Of a stretch of 64,000 nt of DNA, positions 27,965 to 35,581 are shown in pieces. The notes beneath the pieces are model-generated. The model was not told the origin of the DNA, made no database searches, and worked only from the letters and a program-made list of their open reading frames with translations. The position numbers and the translations under genes are program-made. Numbering within the stretch: the first letter of the stretch is position 1; each line of letters opens with the position of its first letter. Origin of the DNA: Halomonas sp. GFAJ-1 (GTDB lineage Bacteria > Pseudomonadota > Gammaproteobacteria > Pseudomonadales > Halomonadaceae); contig CP016490.1 in the NCBI GenBank assembly GCA_002966495.1, positions 2,356,001-2,420,000 on the forward strand. The letters run 5' to 3'.

Positions 27965-28013
27965 ACAGCAAACGAGAGTTTTATTGGTTAAAGCGCTTGT
28001 TTGCTGTTAAAGT
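27965..28013 (+). promoter_or_regulatory. Candidate lpxC promoter within a 9-bp inverted repeat
   Basis: ACAGCAAAC (27965-27973) and GTTTGCTGT (27999-28007) form a perfect inverted repeat with a 25-base centre. That centre holds TTGGTT (27984-27989) and the palindrome AAGCGCTT (27991-27998). TTGGTT, 17 bases, TTAAAG (28007-28012) is a plausible promoter for lpxC overlapping the repeat. An operator or a hairpin are both possible. Confidence 0.4.
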
Positions 28014-28097
28014 GAACACTGTTTGATAACTTTCCTTTTGCGGTATTTGCTGTTTTTTGAGCCGATAACCGCCGACATTAGAGCTCGACCACTGCCC

Positions 28098-29009
28098 ATG
28101 ATCAGACAACGCACACTACAAAACGTCATCCGCGCCACTGGAGTGGGTCTGCACTCTGGCAAAAAAGTCCACTTGGCTTTGCGTCCGGCGCCGGTAAATA
28201 CAGGTATTGTGTTCGTCAGAACCGATTTAGATCCCGCGGTGCATGTGCCCGCTCGCGCAGAGTTGGTCGAAGATACAACGCTGTGCACCGCGCTTTCTAA
28301 CGAAGGTGTAAAAGTGGCAACGGTTGAACATCTAATGTCAGCTTTTGCGGGATTGGGTATCGACAACGCATATGTAGATGTTAGTGCTCCTGAAGTGCCC
28401 ATTATGGACGGCAGTGCTAGTCCATTTGTTTTTCTGATCCAGTCGGCGGGCATTCTTGAGCAGGATGCGCCTAAGAAGTTTATTCGCATTAAGCGTCGCG
28501 TCGCGGTGAGCGATGGCGACAAAGAGGCCGTTTTTCTGCCGCATCAGGGCTTCAAAGTTGCGTTTGCCATCGATTTTGACCACCCCGTATTTGATCAACA
28601 AAAGCAAACTGCACTTATTGATTTCTCGACGACGTCGTTTGTTAAAGAAGTCTCCCGCGCGCGAACTTTTGGCTTTATGCGCGATTTAGAGTTTTTGCGC
28701 TCTAATAATCTAGCCCTCGGCGGCAGTCTTGATAATGCTATCGTGGTTGACGACTACCGTATCGTTAATGAAGGCGGGCTACGTTATGAAGACGAGTTCG
28801 TCAAACATAAGGTGCTTGACGCGATCGGCGACCTTTACCAGCTAGGCTATAGCCTGATTGGTGAGTTCCGTGGCATAAAGTCGGGTCATGCCCTTAATAA
28901 TCAGCTTTGCCGTGAGCTAATGGCGCAGCCTGATGCCTATGAGATCGTGACGTTCGAAGAAGAGAAAGCCGTTGCGCCTATCTCCTACTCGGCGCCTGCC
29001 ATGGCATAG
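28098..29009 (+). CDS. lpxC: UDP-3-O-acyl-N-acetylglucosamine deacetylase LpxC
   Basis: A 303-residue zinc deacetylase that commits the cell to lipid A synthesis. The zinc ligands H78 (in VEHLMSAFAG), H237 and D241 (in KHKVLDAIGD) are all present and sit at the numbering known for Pseudomonas LpxC. The start MIRQRTLQNVI matches the family; the frame runs 25 codons upstream, but with no homologous sequence. No clear binding site precedes the ATG. LpxC is the classic target of FtsH proteolysis. It closes the division cluster. Confidence 0.96.
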   Translation: MIRQRTLQNVIRATGVGLHSGKKVHLALRPAPVNTGIVFVRTDLDPAVHVPARAELVEDTTLCTALSNEGVKVATVEHLMSAFAGLGIDNAYVDVSAPEVPIMDGSASPFVFLIQSAGILEQDAPKKFIRIKRRVAVSDGDKEAVFLPHQGFKVAFAIDFDHPVFDQQKQTALIDFSTTSFVKEVSRARTFGFMRDLEFLRSNNLALGGSLDNAIVVDDYRIVNEGGLRYEDEFVKHKVLDAIGDLYQLGYSLIGEFRGIKSGHALNNQLCRELMAQPDAYEIVTFEEEKAVAPISYSAPAMA

Positions 29010-29060
29010 TAAATCGTGTGGAACGCATGGCTGGTTGAAAAACCTGATGTGTGCCCCATC

Positions 29061-29095
29061 TTATAAAGCACCGCTTAGGCGGTGCTTTATGCATT
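29061..29095. terminator. Terminator after lpxC
   Basis: A 12-bp perfect stem (29063-29074 with 29079-29090, TTAG loop), AT at its base and GC in its upper half. The trailing T tract is short, but the base of the stem reads CTTTAT. It lies at the original lpxC/dciA convergent junction, just left of the mobile element. Confidence 0.75.
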
Positions 29096-29243
29096 TCGGG
29101 TACGCATTTTAGCAAAAATCCGCGTAAACCCTCGCCCGATTGAGGGCGGGGATACAAGCGGGCAGCGCGCTAGCGCTGCAGGAGTTGTAGTTTCGTATTT
29201 ATCTGGCACTATACATTCATACAGTCAACGAGTTGAAGCCGTT

Positions 29244-30416
29244 GTGTTAACAGCCACCAAAGTACGCATCTACCCCAGCCCCGAACAGGCTGATTTCTTG
29301 AATCAGCAATTCGGGGCGGTGCGGTTTACGTACAACAAGGCACTGCACATTATCAGCTCGCAGTACAAGCGCCATGGCACCAAGCTGCGCGCTAAGAAAG
29401 ACCTCAAGCCGTTGTTGGCGGTGGCGAAGAAGTCTCGCAACTACCACTGGCTCAAAGCGTTTGATTCTATCGCACTGCAACAGGCGTGCATTAACTTGGA
29501 TCGCGCCTTCCAGAACTTCTTTAACCCCCAGCTAAAAGCCCGCTATCCGCGCTTTAAACGCAAGCATGGCAAGCAATCGAGCTATCACTGCACCAGCGTT
29601 AAGGCGGGTGATGACTGGATCAAAGTCCCCAAGCTTACGCCGATTAAAGCCCGAATCCATCGAGAGATCGCCGGCACGCTGAAAAGCATCACACTGACCC
29701 GCACCCCCACGGGCAAGTATTTTGCCTCGCTGCTGGTGGAGGATGGTGTGGAGGCAGCCGCACCGCTGCAAACGGTGGAGACGGTGCTGGGGGTCGATAT
29801 GGGCTTAACGCATCTGGCCATCGACTCCACTGGCCGCAAGGTCGCCAATCCTCGCTTCTTGAAGCTGGCGTCTGCCAACCTACGCCGCAAGCAGAAAGCG
29901 CTTTCACGCTGCCAGAAAGGTAGCAAGCGCCGTGCGAAAGCGCGGCTAATGCTCGCCAAGGCGCACGAGCGGCTGGGGAATGTGCGTGCTGACTTCCAGC
30001 ACAAACTGTCTCGACAACTCATTGACGACAACCAAGCGGTGGTGGTTGAGACACTGAGCGTGAAAAACATGCTCAAAAACCGCAAGCTGGCCAAGCATAT
30101 TGCCGATGCCAGTTGGAGCAGGTTGATCGAAAAACTGGCGTATAAGGCGAAGCAGCAAGGCAAGCATCTGGTCAGAATCGACCAATGGTTCGCCAGCTCC
30201 AAAACCTGCGCGGGCTGCGGCCACAAAGTCGAACAAATGCCCCTCAGTGTCCGCACCTGGGATTGCCCAAGCTGTGGCACAAAGGCGATTGACCGTGACG
30301 TAAACGCCGCGATCACTATTCGCCAGCAAGGCATTTTAAAATTAAAGGCGGAAGGGCTGTCCGTCTCTGCCCATCGAGGCCTGTGTAAGACCGGTCACGC
30401 ACCGGCTGCGGCCTAA
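29244..30416 (+). CDS. tnpB: TnpB, RNA-guided endonuclease of an IS605-family element
   Basis: A 390-residue TnpB, ancestor of Cas12. It has the N-terminal helix-turn-helix/wedge region (KVRIYPSPEQ...FGAVRFTYNKAL), then a split RuvC domain. Candidate catalytic residues are D185 (VLGVD-MG), E269 (VVVE-TLSVKNM) and D350/D352 (AIDRDVNAA). The zinc finger is C322-x2-C325...C341-x2-C344. No frameshift or missing key residue is seen, so it should be active. GTG 29244 is chosen as start because MLTATKVRIYP matches the family; the longer open frame covers the left end of the element. Proven TnpBs cut DNA next to a short TAM, guided by an RNA from the element's right end. Confidence 0.88.
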   Translation: MLTATKVRIYPSPEQADFLNQQFGAVRFTYNKALHIISSQYKRHGTKLRAKKDLKPLLAVAKKSRNYHWLKAFDSIALQQACINLDRAFQNFFNPQLKARYPRFKRKHGKQSSYHCTSVKAGDDWIKVPKLTPIKARIHREIAGTLKSITLTRTPTGKYFASLLVEDGVEAAAPLQTVETVLGVDMGLTHLAIDSTGRKVANPRFLKLASANLRRKQKALSRCQKGSKRRAKARLMLAKAHERLGNVRADFQHKLSRQLIDDNQAVVVETLSVKNMLKNRKLAKHIADASWSRLIEKLAYKAKQQGKHLVRIDQWFASSKTCAGCGHKVEQMPLSVRTWDCPSCGTKAIDRDVNAAITIRQQGILKLKAEGLSVSAHRGLCKTGHAPAAA

Positions 30417-30470
30417 GACGTGGGAAGCCTCACCCGTGGTTGCGTAGCGACGTAGGGTGGGGAGCAGTCA
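30300..30470 (+). ncRNA. Predicted TnpB guide RNA scaffold (omega RNA)
   Basis: In studied TnpB elements the guide RNA comes from the 3' part of tnpB through the right end, and the guide is the flanking host DNA. Here the tail of tnpB is followed by a nested hairpin: an outer 8-bp stem 30428-30435/30455-30462 and an inner GTTGC/GCGAC stem 30439-30443/30447-30451. Eight bases (AGCAGTCA) then lead to the flank. The guide would begin at 30471 in the 3' end of dciA. Ends are approximate. Confidence 0.5.
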
Positions 30471-30941
30471 CTTTTCAGGTTCAGAGTGGTGTGGGGCGTG
30501 GGAGGCTAGGCGCTCTAGTGCTTTCTTGAGCGCCGGGTTGTCGGTATCTTTAGCGCACTCAGCCAAGGTTTTTCCGGCGTTGCTAGAAAGCGATCTAGTA
30601 TAGCGTTTGGGGCTCTCCACTGGTCGTACAGGGCGCACTTTTAAAGTAAAAGCGCTGACGCTTTCAAACCCAGGTAACTGGTGGAGCAGGGTAAGTAGAT
30701 GGCGTTGCTCGTAGCGAAGCCACGTTAGCCAGCTGGCTTGGCCGCTAATCAGCGTTAAGCGCCCATCACGAAACCCGCCTACGAAAATATGCTCACGCAT
30801 TTCTTCGGGTAGGTGAGCGCGTAAGTGCCGCTGTGCTTGGTCAATTAAGCGAGACTGACGCATTAGTTGCCCAACATCGCCTGACTTAGACAGCAGTTGG
30901 GTGATGGGCTGTGCGTGAGATCGCTTAACCTTTATACTCAT
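30468..30941 (-). CDS. dciA: DciA-type replicative helicase loader (DUF721)
   Basis: A 157-residue DUF721 protein. DciA is the ancestral operator that loads DnaB in bacteria lacking DnaC or DnaI, and it is found near secA in many gammaproteobacteria. The conserved core runs from about residue 20 to 105 (LRAHLPEEMREHIFVGGFRDGRLTLI, ASWLTWLRYEQRHLL). The final sense codons end at 30471, and the TGA stop (30470-30468) coincides with the right end of the TnpB element, which may have replaced the original 3' end. Confidence 0.85.
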   Translation of the reverse strand: MSIKVKRSHAQPITQLLSKSGDVGQLMRQSRLIDQAQRHLRAHLPEEMREHIFVGGFRDGRLTLISGQASWLTWLRYEQRHLLTLLHQLPGFESVSAFTLKVRPVRPVESPKRYTRSLSSNAGKTLAECAKDTDNPALKKALERLASHAPHHSEPEK

Positions 30942-30975
30942 ACGCTTAATTCCCGTGATCTCTTAATCTAAACCG

Positions 30976-31004
30976 TTGGCAGCCCATAGTGGGCGACCAT
31001 TAAT
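30976..31004 (+). promoter_or_regulatory. Candidate promoter with operator-like palindrome for the secA leader gene
   Basis: TTGGCA (30976-30981), a 17-base spacer and ATTAAT (30999-31004) form a fair promoter for the small gene at 31065 and secA. The spacer contains GCCCA-TAG-TGGGC (30982-30994), a perfect 5+5 palindrome that could be an operator. Transcription would begin about 50 bases before the small gene. Confidence 0.45.
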
Positions 31005-31064
31005 AGTCTACTCGATCGAGCGCCGATCAGAAGAGCCTAACACGCCCAGGAGCTAGCCCACAGC

Positions 31065-31433
31065 ATGTCGTTAACGCCAGATATCTTAACCGCTTCGCCA
31101 CGGCGGCAGCGCCGACATGGCCTAGCGCGCTGGTGGTTGGCTGGGCTTCTGGTAAGCTGCTTGTTGCCTGCAAGTTTACACTCGGCAGATGCGTTTCGTG
31201 GCAGTGAGCGTAGCGTCAGTATCTGCTTTTGGGTGCCAGCTATTTTACGCGCACAGTCTAGGTGGATTGCCAAAAAGCGTCGCGCGCTGCGCTACTGGGC
31301 TAGCACCCTTACTCGCCAGTTAACACGACTACCTGCGCGCACTCGTTTATTACCGGTGGTGAAGCGCCGCCTAGTGGCGGCTAAAGATGTGCTTACCCAG
31401 CGCGGCCCTCCTTTTTACTCCTTCCTACGTTAG
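31065..31433 (+). CDS. Candidate SecM-like secretion monitor / arrest peptide upstream of secA
   Basis: A 122-residue protein I do not recognise by sequence. It occupies the secM position, between lpxC and secA. Residues 1-43 look like an extended signal peptide: basic region (RRQRRHGLAR), hydrophobic LAGLLVSCLLPASL, and AxA-type site A41-D-A43. The mature part has roughly 19 Arg/Lys but only about two acidic residues. The C-terminus reads R113-G-P-P116 followed by six residues (FYSFLR), similar in motif and placement to the RAGP of E. coli SecM and the RAPP of other arrest peptides. Apart from that it does not align with SecM. AGGAG (31049-31053 region) lies 12 bases before the ATG. The secA ATG follows 69 bases after its stop. 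A regulatory role is inference; it could be an ordinary exported protein. Confidence 0.65.
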   Translation: MSLTPDILTASPRRQRRHGLARWWLAGLLVSCLLPASLHSADAFRGSERSVSICFWVPAILRAQSRWIAKKRRALRYWASTLTRQLTRLPARTRLLPVVKRRLVAAKDVLTQRGPPFYSFLR

Positions 31434-31506
31434 AACTAATTTATTTGCCTTATATAAAAAGGGCGCCTGGGTGTAGGGCGCTCATGATGATTTGGAACTT
31501 TCATGA
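31404..31506 (+). promoter_or_regulatory. Possible translational switch in the secA leader
   Basis: Three pairings can be drawn by eye. (a) 31404-31417, inside the RGPP-coding region, with AAAAAGGGCGCC at 31456-31467, about 11 pairs with one mismatch and one bulge. (b) GCGCCT 31463-31468 with GGGCGC 31476-31481, which competes with (a). (c) TCATGA 31482-31487 with TCATGA 31501-31506, which encloses the weak secA binding site and pairs with its ATG (31503). A ribosome paused at RGPP would cover the left arm of (a). Confidence 0.45.
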
Positions 31507-34235
31507 TTAATAATTTGTTACGTAAAGTAGTCGGCTCTAAAAACGATCGCGAAGTAAAGCGCATGCAGAAAAATGTGCTTAATGTGAATAAGTTAGAACC
31601 GGAGTTGGAAGGATTAAGCGATGCCGATCTGCAAGGTAAAACAGCGCATCTACGCCAACGGCTAAGCGATGGTGAAACGCTCGACAGCCTGTTGCCCGAG
31701 GCCTTTGCGGTAGTGCGTGAAGCGAGTAAGCGAGTAATGGGCATGCGTCATTTTGATGTGCAAATGGTCGGTGGTTTGACACTGCACCGCGGGCGCATTG
31801 CGGAAATGAAAACTGGCGAGGGTAAAACGCTGGTAGCGACCCTGGCGGTTTATTTAAACGCGCTACCTGAGAAGGGTGTGCACGTTGTTACCGTGAATGA
31901 TTACCTGGCGCGCCGGGATGCTGAGTGGATGCGTCCGTTGTATGAGTTTTTGGGCCTCTCCATCGGCGTGATTTTTGCTGGTCAAAGTGGTGAAGAGAAG
32001 CGTCATGCCTACCAGTGTGACATCACCTACGGCACCAACAACGAGTTTGGTTTTGATTACCTGCGCGACAACATGGCGTTCGCGCTTGAGGATAAAGTGC
32101 AGCGCGGCCTGCATTACGCCATTGTCGACGAGGTTGACTCAATCCTCATTGATGAGGCGCGTACACCGCTGATCATTTCTGGCGCGGTCGATGAAAATAC
32201 CGACCTTTATGGCATCGTAAACCGTCTTGCCCAGCAGTTGGAAAAAGGCGAGGTGTTAGAAGATGAAGAGGCCACTGTAACCGGCGATTTCCTGCTGGAT
32301 GAGAAGCAAAAACAGGTTGAACTCACCGAACAGGGCCATAACAAAGTAGAAGCCTTGATGCGTGCAGAGGGGCTACTGGGTGAAGAGGACTCACTCTACG
32401 CTGCGCAAAATCTTAATCTTTTACAGCACATGCACTCCGCCCTAAGGGCCCGCCACCTTTATCACTCCGACGTTGATTATATTGTCGCTGAAGACCAAGT
32501 CGTTATTGTTGATGAGCATACCGGTCGTACTATGCCGGGTCGCCGCTGGTCTGAGGGGCTTCACCAGGCCGTTGAAGCCAAAGAGGGCGTTACCGTTCAG
32601 CGCGAAAGCCAAACGCTTGCATCCACTACCTTCCAGAACTATTTCCGCCTTTATGAAAAATTGGCGGGTATGACGGGTACGGCTGATACAGAAGCCTTTG
32701 AATTCCGTCAGATCTATGGCCTAGACGTGATAGTGATTCCGACTAATCGTGTGCTAGCTCGGAAAGATCTGAATGATTTGGTCTTCCTTAGTGCGGAAGA
32801 GAAGTACGAAGCCATTATTAAGGATGTTAAAGCCGAAACAGAAGCCGGTCGGCCTGTACTGGTAGGTACCGCTTCAATTGAAACCTCTGAGTTTCTTGCC
32901 CGCTTAATGCGCGAGGCGGGGCTGAAATTTAATGTCTTGAACGCCAAGCAGCACCAGAGCGAAGCGGAAATTATTGCCCAGGCAGGGCGTCCAGGGGCGA
33001 TTACCATTGCCACCAACATGGCCGGGCGCGGTACCGATATTATGCTGGGGGGTAACTGGGAAGCAGAGGCGGCGAAGCTGCAAAACCCCACCCAGGAACA
33101 AGTTGACGCATTAAAAGCTGAGTGGCAAAAGCGCCATGATGGCGTCTTACAAGCGGGCGGTTTGCACGTAGTAGGTTCCGAGCGTCACGAATCACGCCGC
33201 ATTGACAATCAGCTGCGTGGCCGCGCCGGTCGTCAGGGTGACCCTGGCTCCACACGTTTCTTCCTCTCCTTGGAAGATAGCCTGATGCGGCTGTTTGGCT
33301 CTGATCGCGTTAAGAGGTTGATGCAGGCGCTGGGCTTAGAACGAGGTGAAGCCATTGAGCATAAAATGGTTTCCAACGCCGTTGAGCGCGCTCAGAAAAA
33401 GGTGGAAGGGCGTAACTTCGACATTCGTAAGCAGCTGCTTGAATACGATGATGTGGCCAACGACCAGCGTCGTGTCATATATGATCAGCGTAATGAAGTT
33501 CTGGCGTCTGATGATATCTCTGATGCAGTGCTGGGTATTCGTGAAGAGGTCATGGAAGAAGCGATCAGCGATTTTGTGCCGCCGCAAAGTTTGGTGGAGC
33601 AGTGGGATCTGCCGGGTTTAGAAGCGTACCTGAAGACAGAGTTTAACCTTGACGCACCTGTGGTGCAGTGGTCAGCAGAAGATGAGCGACTCAGCGAAGA
33701 GATTCTCCGTGAACGCCTGCAAGCTATGCACCGCGAAGCTTATGAAGCCAAAGTTGAGGCAGCAGGCGCTGCGTTGATTCGTCGCTTTGAGAAGCAGGTG
33801 ATGCTGCAGGTGCTGGATACTCGCTGGAAAGAGCATCTTCAGTCGATGGATCACTTGCGCCGCGGTATCCACCTGCGCGGCTACGCTCAGAAGAATCCCA
33901 AGCAGGAGTACAAACGTGAATCGTTTGAGCTGTTCCAAAACCTGCTAACCAACATAAAAGCAGACGTCACGCGCATTCTAAGCCATGTACAGGTGCGCCA
34001 GCCTGAAGAGGTTGATGCCCTAGAACAGAAGCGCCGTGAAGAGTTAGCCCGTGAAAAAGCGACCGCAGATAGCCGACACGACGAACCCGCTGCGCAAAAT
34101 AGCGAGAGCGCTCAGGAGCTACCTGGTGCTGACGGCCGCCCGCTGCGTCGGGAAGGGCCCAAAGTGGGTCGCAACGACCCATGTAGCTGTGGTTCAGGCA
34201 AAAAATATAAGCAGTGCTGCGGTAAGTTAAGCTAA
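31503..34235 (+). CDS. secA: Preprotein translocase ATPase SecA
   Basis: A 910-residue motor that drives proteins through SecYEG. The Walker A loop is K103-TGEGKT109 and the DEAD-type box is VDEVDSILIDEARTPLIISG. The second motor half contains TNMAGRGTDIMLGG. The C-terminal zinc site CSCGSGKKYKQCCG (894-907) binds SecB and ribosomes. The start MINNLLRKVVGSKNDRE is the family start, although the binding site before it (GGAA) is weak, fitting regulated translation. argJ follows after 38 bases. Confidence 0.97.
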   Translation: MINNLLRKVVGSKNDREVKRMQKNVLNVNKLEPELEGLSDADLQGKTAHLRQRLSDGETLDSLLPEAFAVVREASKRVMGMRHFDVQMVGGLTLHRGRIAEMKTGEGKTLVATLAVYLNALPEKGVHVVTVNDYLARRDAEWMRPLYEFLGLSIGVIFAGQSGEEKRHAYQCDITYGTNNEFGFDYLRDNMAFALEDKVQRGLHYAIVDEVDSILIDEARTPLIISGAVDENTDLYGIVNRLAQQLEKGEVLEDEEATVTGDFLLDEKQKQVELTEQGHNKVEALMRAEGLLGEEDSLYAAQNLNLLQHMHSALRARHLYHSDVDYIVAEDQVVIVDEHTGRTMPGRRWSEGLHQAVEAKEGVTVQRESQTLASTTFQNYFRLYEKLAGMTGTADTEAFEFRQIYGLDVIVIPTNRVLARKDLNDLVFLSAEEKYEAIIKDVKAETEAGRPVLVGTASIETSEFLARLMREAGLKFNVLNAKQHQSEAEIIAQAGRPGAITIATNMAGRGTDIMLGGNWEAEAAKLQNPTQEQVDALKAEWQKRHDGVLQAGGLHVVGSERHESRRIDNQLRGRAGRQGDPGSTRFFLSLEDSLMRLFGSDRVKRLMQALGLERGEAIEHKMVSNAVERAQKKVEGRNFDIRKQLLEYDDVANDQRRVIYDQRNEVLASDDISDAVLGIREEVMEEAISDFVPPQSLVEQWDLPGLEAYLKTEFNLDAPVVQWSAEDERLSEEILRERLQAMHREAYEAKVEAAGAALIRRFEKQVMLQVLDTRWKEHLQSMDHLRRGIHLRGYAQKNPKQEYKRESFELFQNLLTNIKADVTRILSHVQVRQPEEVDALEQKRREELAREKATADSRHDEPAAQNSESAQELPGADGRPLRREGPKVGRNDPCSCGSGKKYKQCCGKLS

Positions 34236-34273
34236 TCGCTCAGCGCTCTTGAGCTAATGTGAAGGAGAAAAGT

Positions 34274-35503
34274 ATGGCGGTGGGAAACGTTCCCTTTCCT
34301 GAGCTACCCCCTATAAAGGGGGTACGCCTAGGCACTGCAATGGCGGGTATTAAGAAACCTGATCGCCGTGACACGGTGGTAATTGAGCTGCCTGAGTCCG
34401 CCACTGTTGCTGGGGTTTTTACTCGAAATGCATTTTGTGCAGCACCTGTATCGGTGGCTAAAGCACATATAGCGCGCTGTTTAAGTGAAGGTATCGCGCC
34501 ACGTTACTGGCTAATTAATACTGGTAACGCCAATGCTGGAACGGGTGAAACGGGCTTGCAGGATGCCTATGCAAGCTGCGCCGCTTTAGCATCCCAGCTG
34601 GGTGTGGCAGAAAGCCAGGTACTGCCTTTCTCAACAGGGGTGATTGGTGAGCCGCTGCCCATGGAGCGTTTGTTGGCAGGTCTGCCAACTGCTGTCAGTT
34701 CACTGGCTAACTCCAGCCTCGCATGGCAGCACGCAGGGGAAGGGATACTAACCACGGACACCCGTGCGAAAGGTGCTACGGTAACGGTGGCCATTGGTCA
34801 GCAGCAGGTCACGATTAACGGCATTACCAAAGGTTCCGGCATGATTAAGCCCAATATGGCTACCATGCTGGGCTTTGTGGTTACCGATGCCGCTATAGAG
34901 CAAACGCTTCTCGAAACACTGCTGCGCGAAACTGTTGATCGTTCGTTTAACTGTATTACCGTTGATAGCGATACGTCGACCAATGATGCCTGCATGCTAG
35001 CGGCGACAGGCAGCGGTGCGCGTATCGAAAGCGATGAGCAGATTGCGGTATTTCGTAACGCGCTACAGCGTGTGATGACTGAGCTTGCCCAGGCAATTAT
35101 TCGTGATGGGGAAGGGGCGACAAAGCTCATCACACTTCAGGTTAACGATGCTGCGACCCGTCAAGAAGCACTGAACGTGGCGTTTACCGTTGCGCACTCA
35201 CCATTGGTCAAAACCGCGTTGTATGCCTCGGATGCTAACTGGGGGCGTATTTTGGCCGCAGTAGGCCGGGCTCCCATAGACGCGTTTGATGTTAACCGTG
35301 TTGTAATTGACCTTGATGATGTGCGGCTTGTTGAGAGCGGCGGTCGTGCGGCCAGCTACACAGAGGCAGCAGGTAGTGCGGTGATGGCGCAGGATGAAAT
35401 TACTATCCGGATTAACTTAGGGCGGGGAGCAGAGAGTGCCACTGTATGGACCTCGGATCTTTCTCATGAGTATGTGACCATCAACGCAGATTACCGCAGC
35501 TAG
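34274..35503 (+). CDS. argJ: Bifunctional ornithine acetyltransferase / N-acetylglutamate synthase ArgJ
   Basis: A 409-residue enzyme of arginine synthesis that recycles the acetyl group from acetylornithine to glutamate. It is an Ntn-hydrolase-fold protein that cuts itself into two chains. The cleavage motif KGSGMIKPNMATML puts the nucleophile at T197, giving an alpha chain of 196 residues and a beta chain of 213. The ATG at 34274 follows AAGGAG. Its place after secA matches Pseudomonas. Confidence 0.95.
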   Translation: MAVGNVPFPELPPIKGVRLGTAMAGIKKPDRRDTVVIELPESATVAGVFTRNAFCAAPVSVAKAHIARCLSEGIAPRYWLINTGNANAGTGETGLQDAYASCAALASQLGVAESQVLPFSTGVIGEPLPMERLLAGLPTAVSSLANSSLAWQHAGEGILTTDTRAKGATVTVAIGQQQVTINGITKGSGMIKPNMATMLGFVVTDAAIEQTLLETLLRETVDRSFNCITVDSDTSTNDACMLAATGSGARIESDEQIAVFRNALQRVMTELAQAIIRDGEGATKLITLQVNDAATRQEALNVAFTVAHSPLVKTALYASDANWGRILAAVGRAPIDAFDVNRVVIDLDDVRLVESGGRAASYTEAAGSAVMAQDEITIRINLGRGAESATVWTSDLSHEYVTINADYRS

Positions 35504-35535
35504 CCTCAGTAGTAGGGTGCTAATGCAGTGATAAA

Positions 35536-35560
35536 GCGCCGTCTTTAATGAGGGCGGCGC
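35536..35560 (+). repeat. Hairpin between argJ and mutT
   Basis: GCGCCGTC (35536-35543) pairs with the GGGCGGCGC side ending at 35560, an 8-bp stem with one G-T pair and a loop of about 8 bases. There is no T run, so it is not a classic terminator. It may be a processing site or stabiliser between argJ and mutT, or a REP-like unit. Confidence 0.4.
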
Positions 35561-35581
35561 GTACAAAGTGGATAAGACGTA

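Larger units (their letters stand above)
29110..30470 (+). mobile_element. IS200/IS605-type element carrying tnpB only (IS1341-like)
   Basis: A unit of about 1.36 kb inserted between lpxC and dciA. Near the left end CCTCGCCC (29130-29137) and GGGCGGGG (29144-29151) form an 8-bp hairpin with one T-G wobble. Near the right end CCTCACCC (30428-30435) and GGGTGGGG (30455-30462) form the same stem with the wobble at the same position. Subterminal imperfect hairpins are the recognition sites of TnpA(Y1) in this family. No tnpA is present, so movement would need a TnpA supplied in trans. The right edge is placed at 30470 because dciA sequence begins at 30471; the left edge (29105-29129) is uncertain. 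Confidence 0.75.

Noticed and set aside
29585..30334. 249-codon open frame antisense to tnpB
   Set aside because: It lies fully opposite the conserved TnpB domains, resembles no family, and its composition (Ser/Leu/Arg-rich) is that of a shadow frame.
31037..31273. 78-codon minus-strand frame opposite the secA leader gene
   Set aside because: No binding site and no domain; the plus-strand frame has a signal peptide and a binding site.
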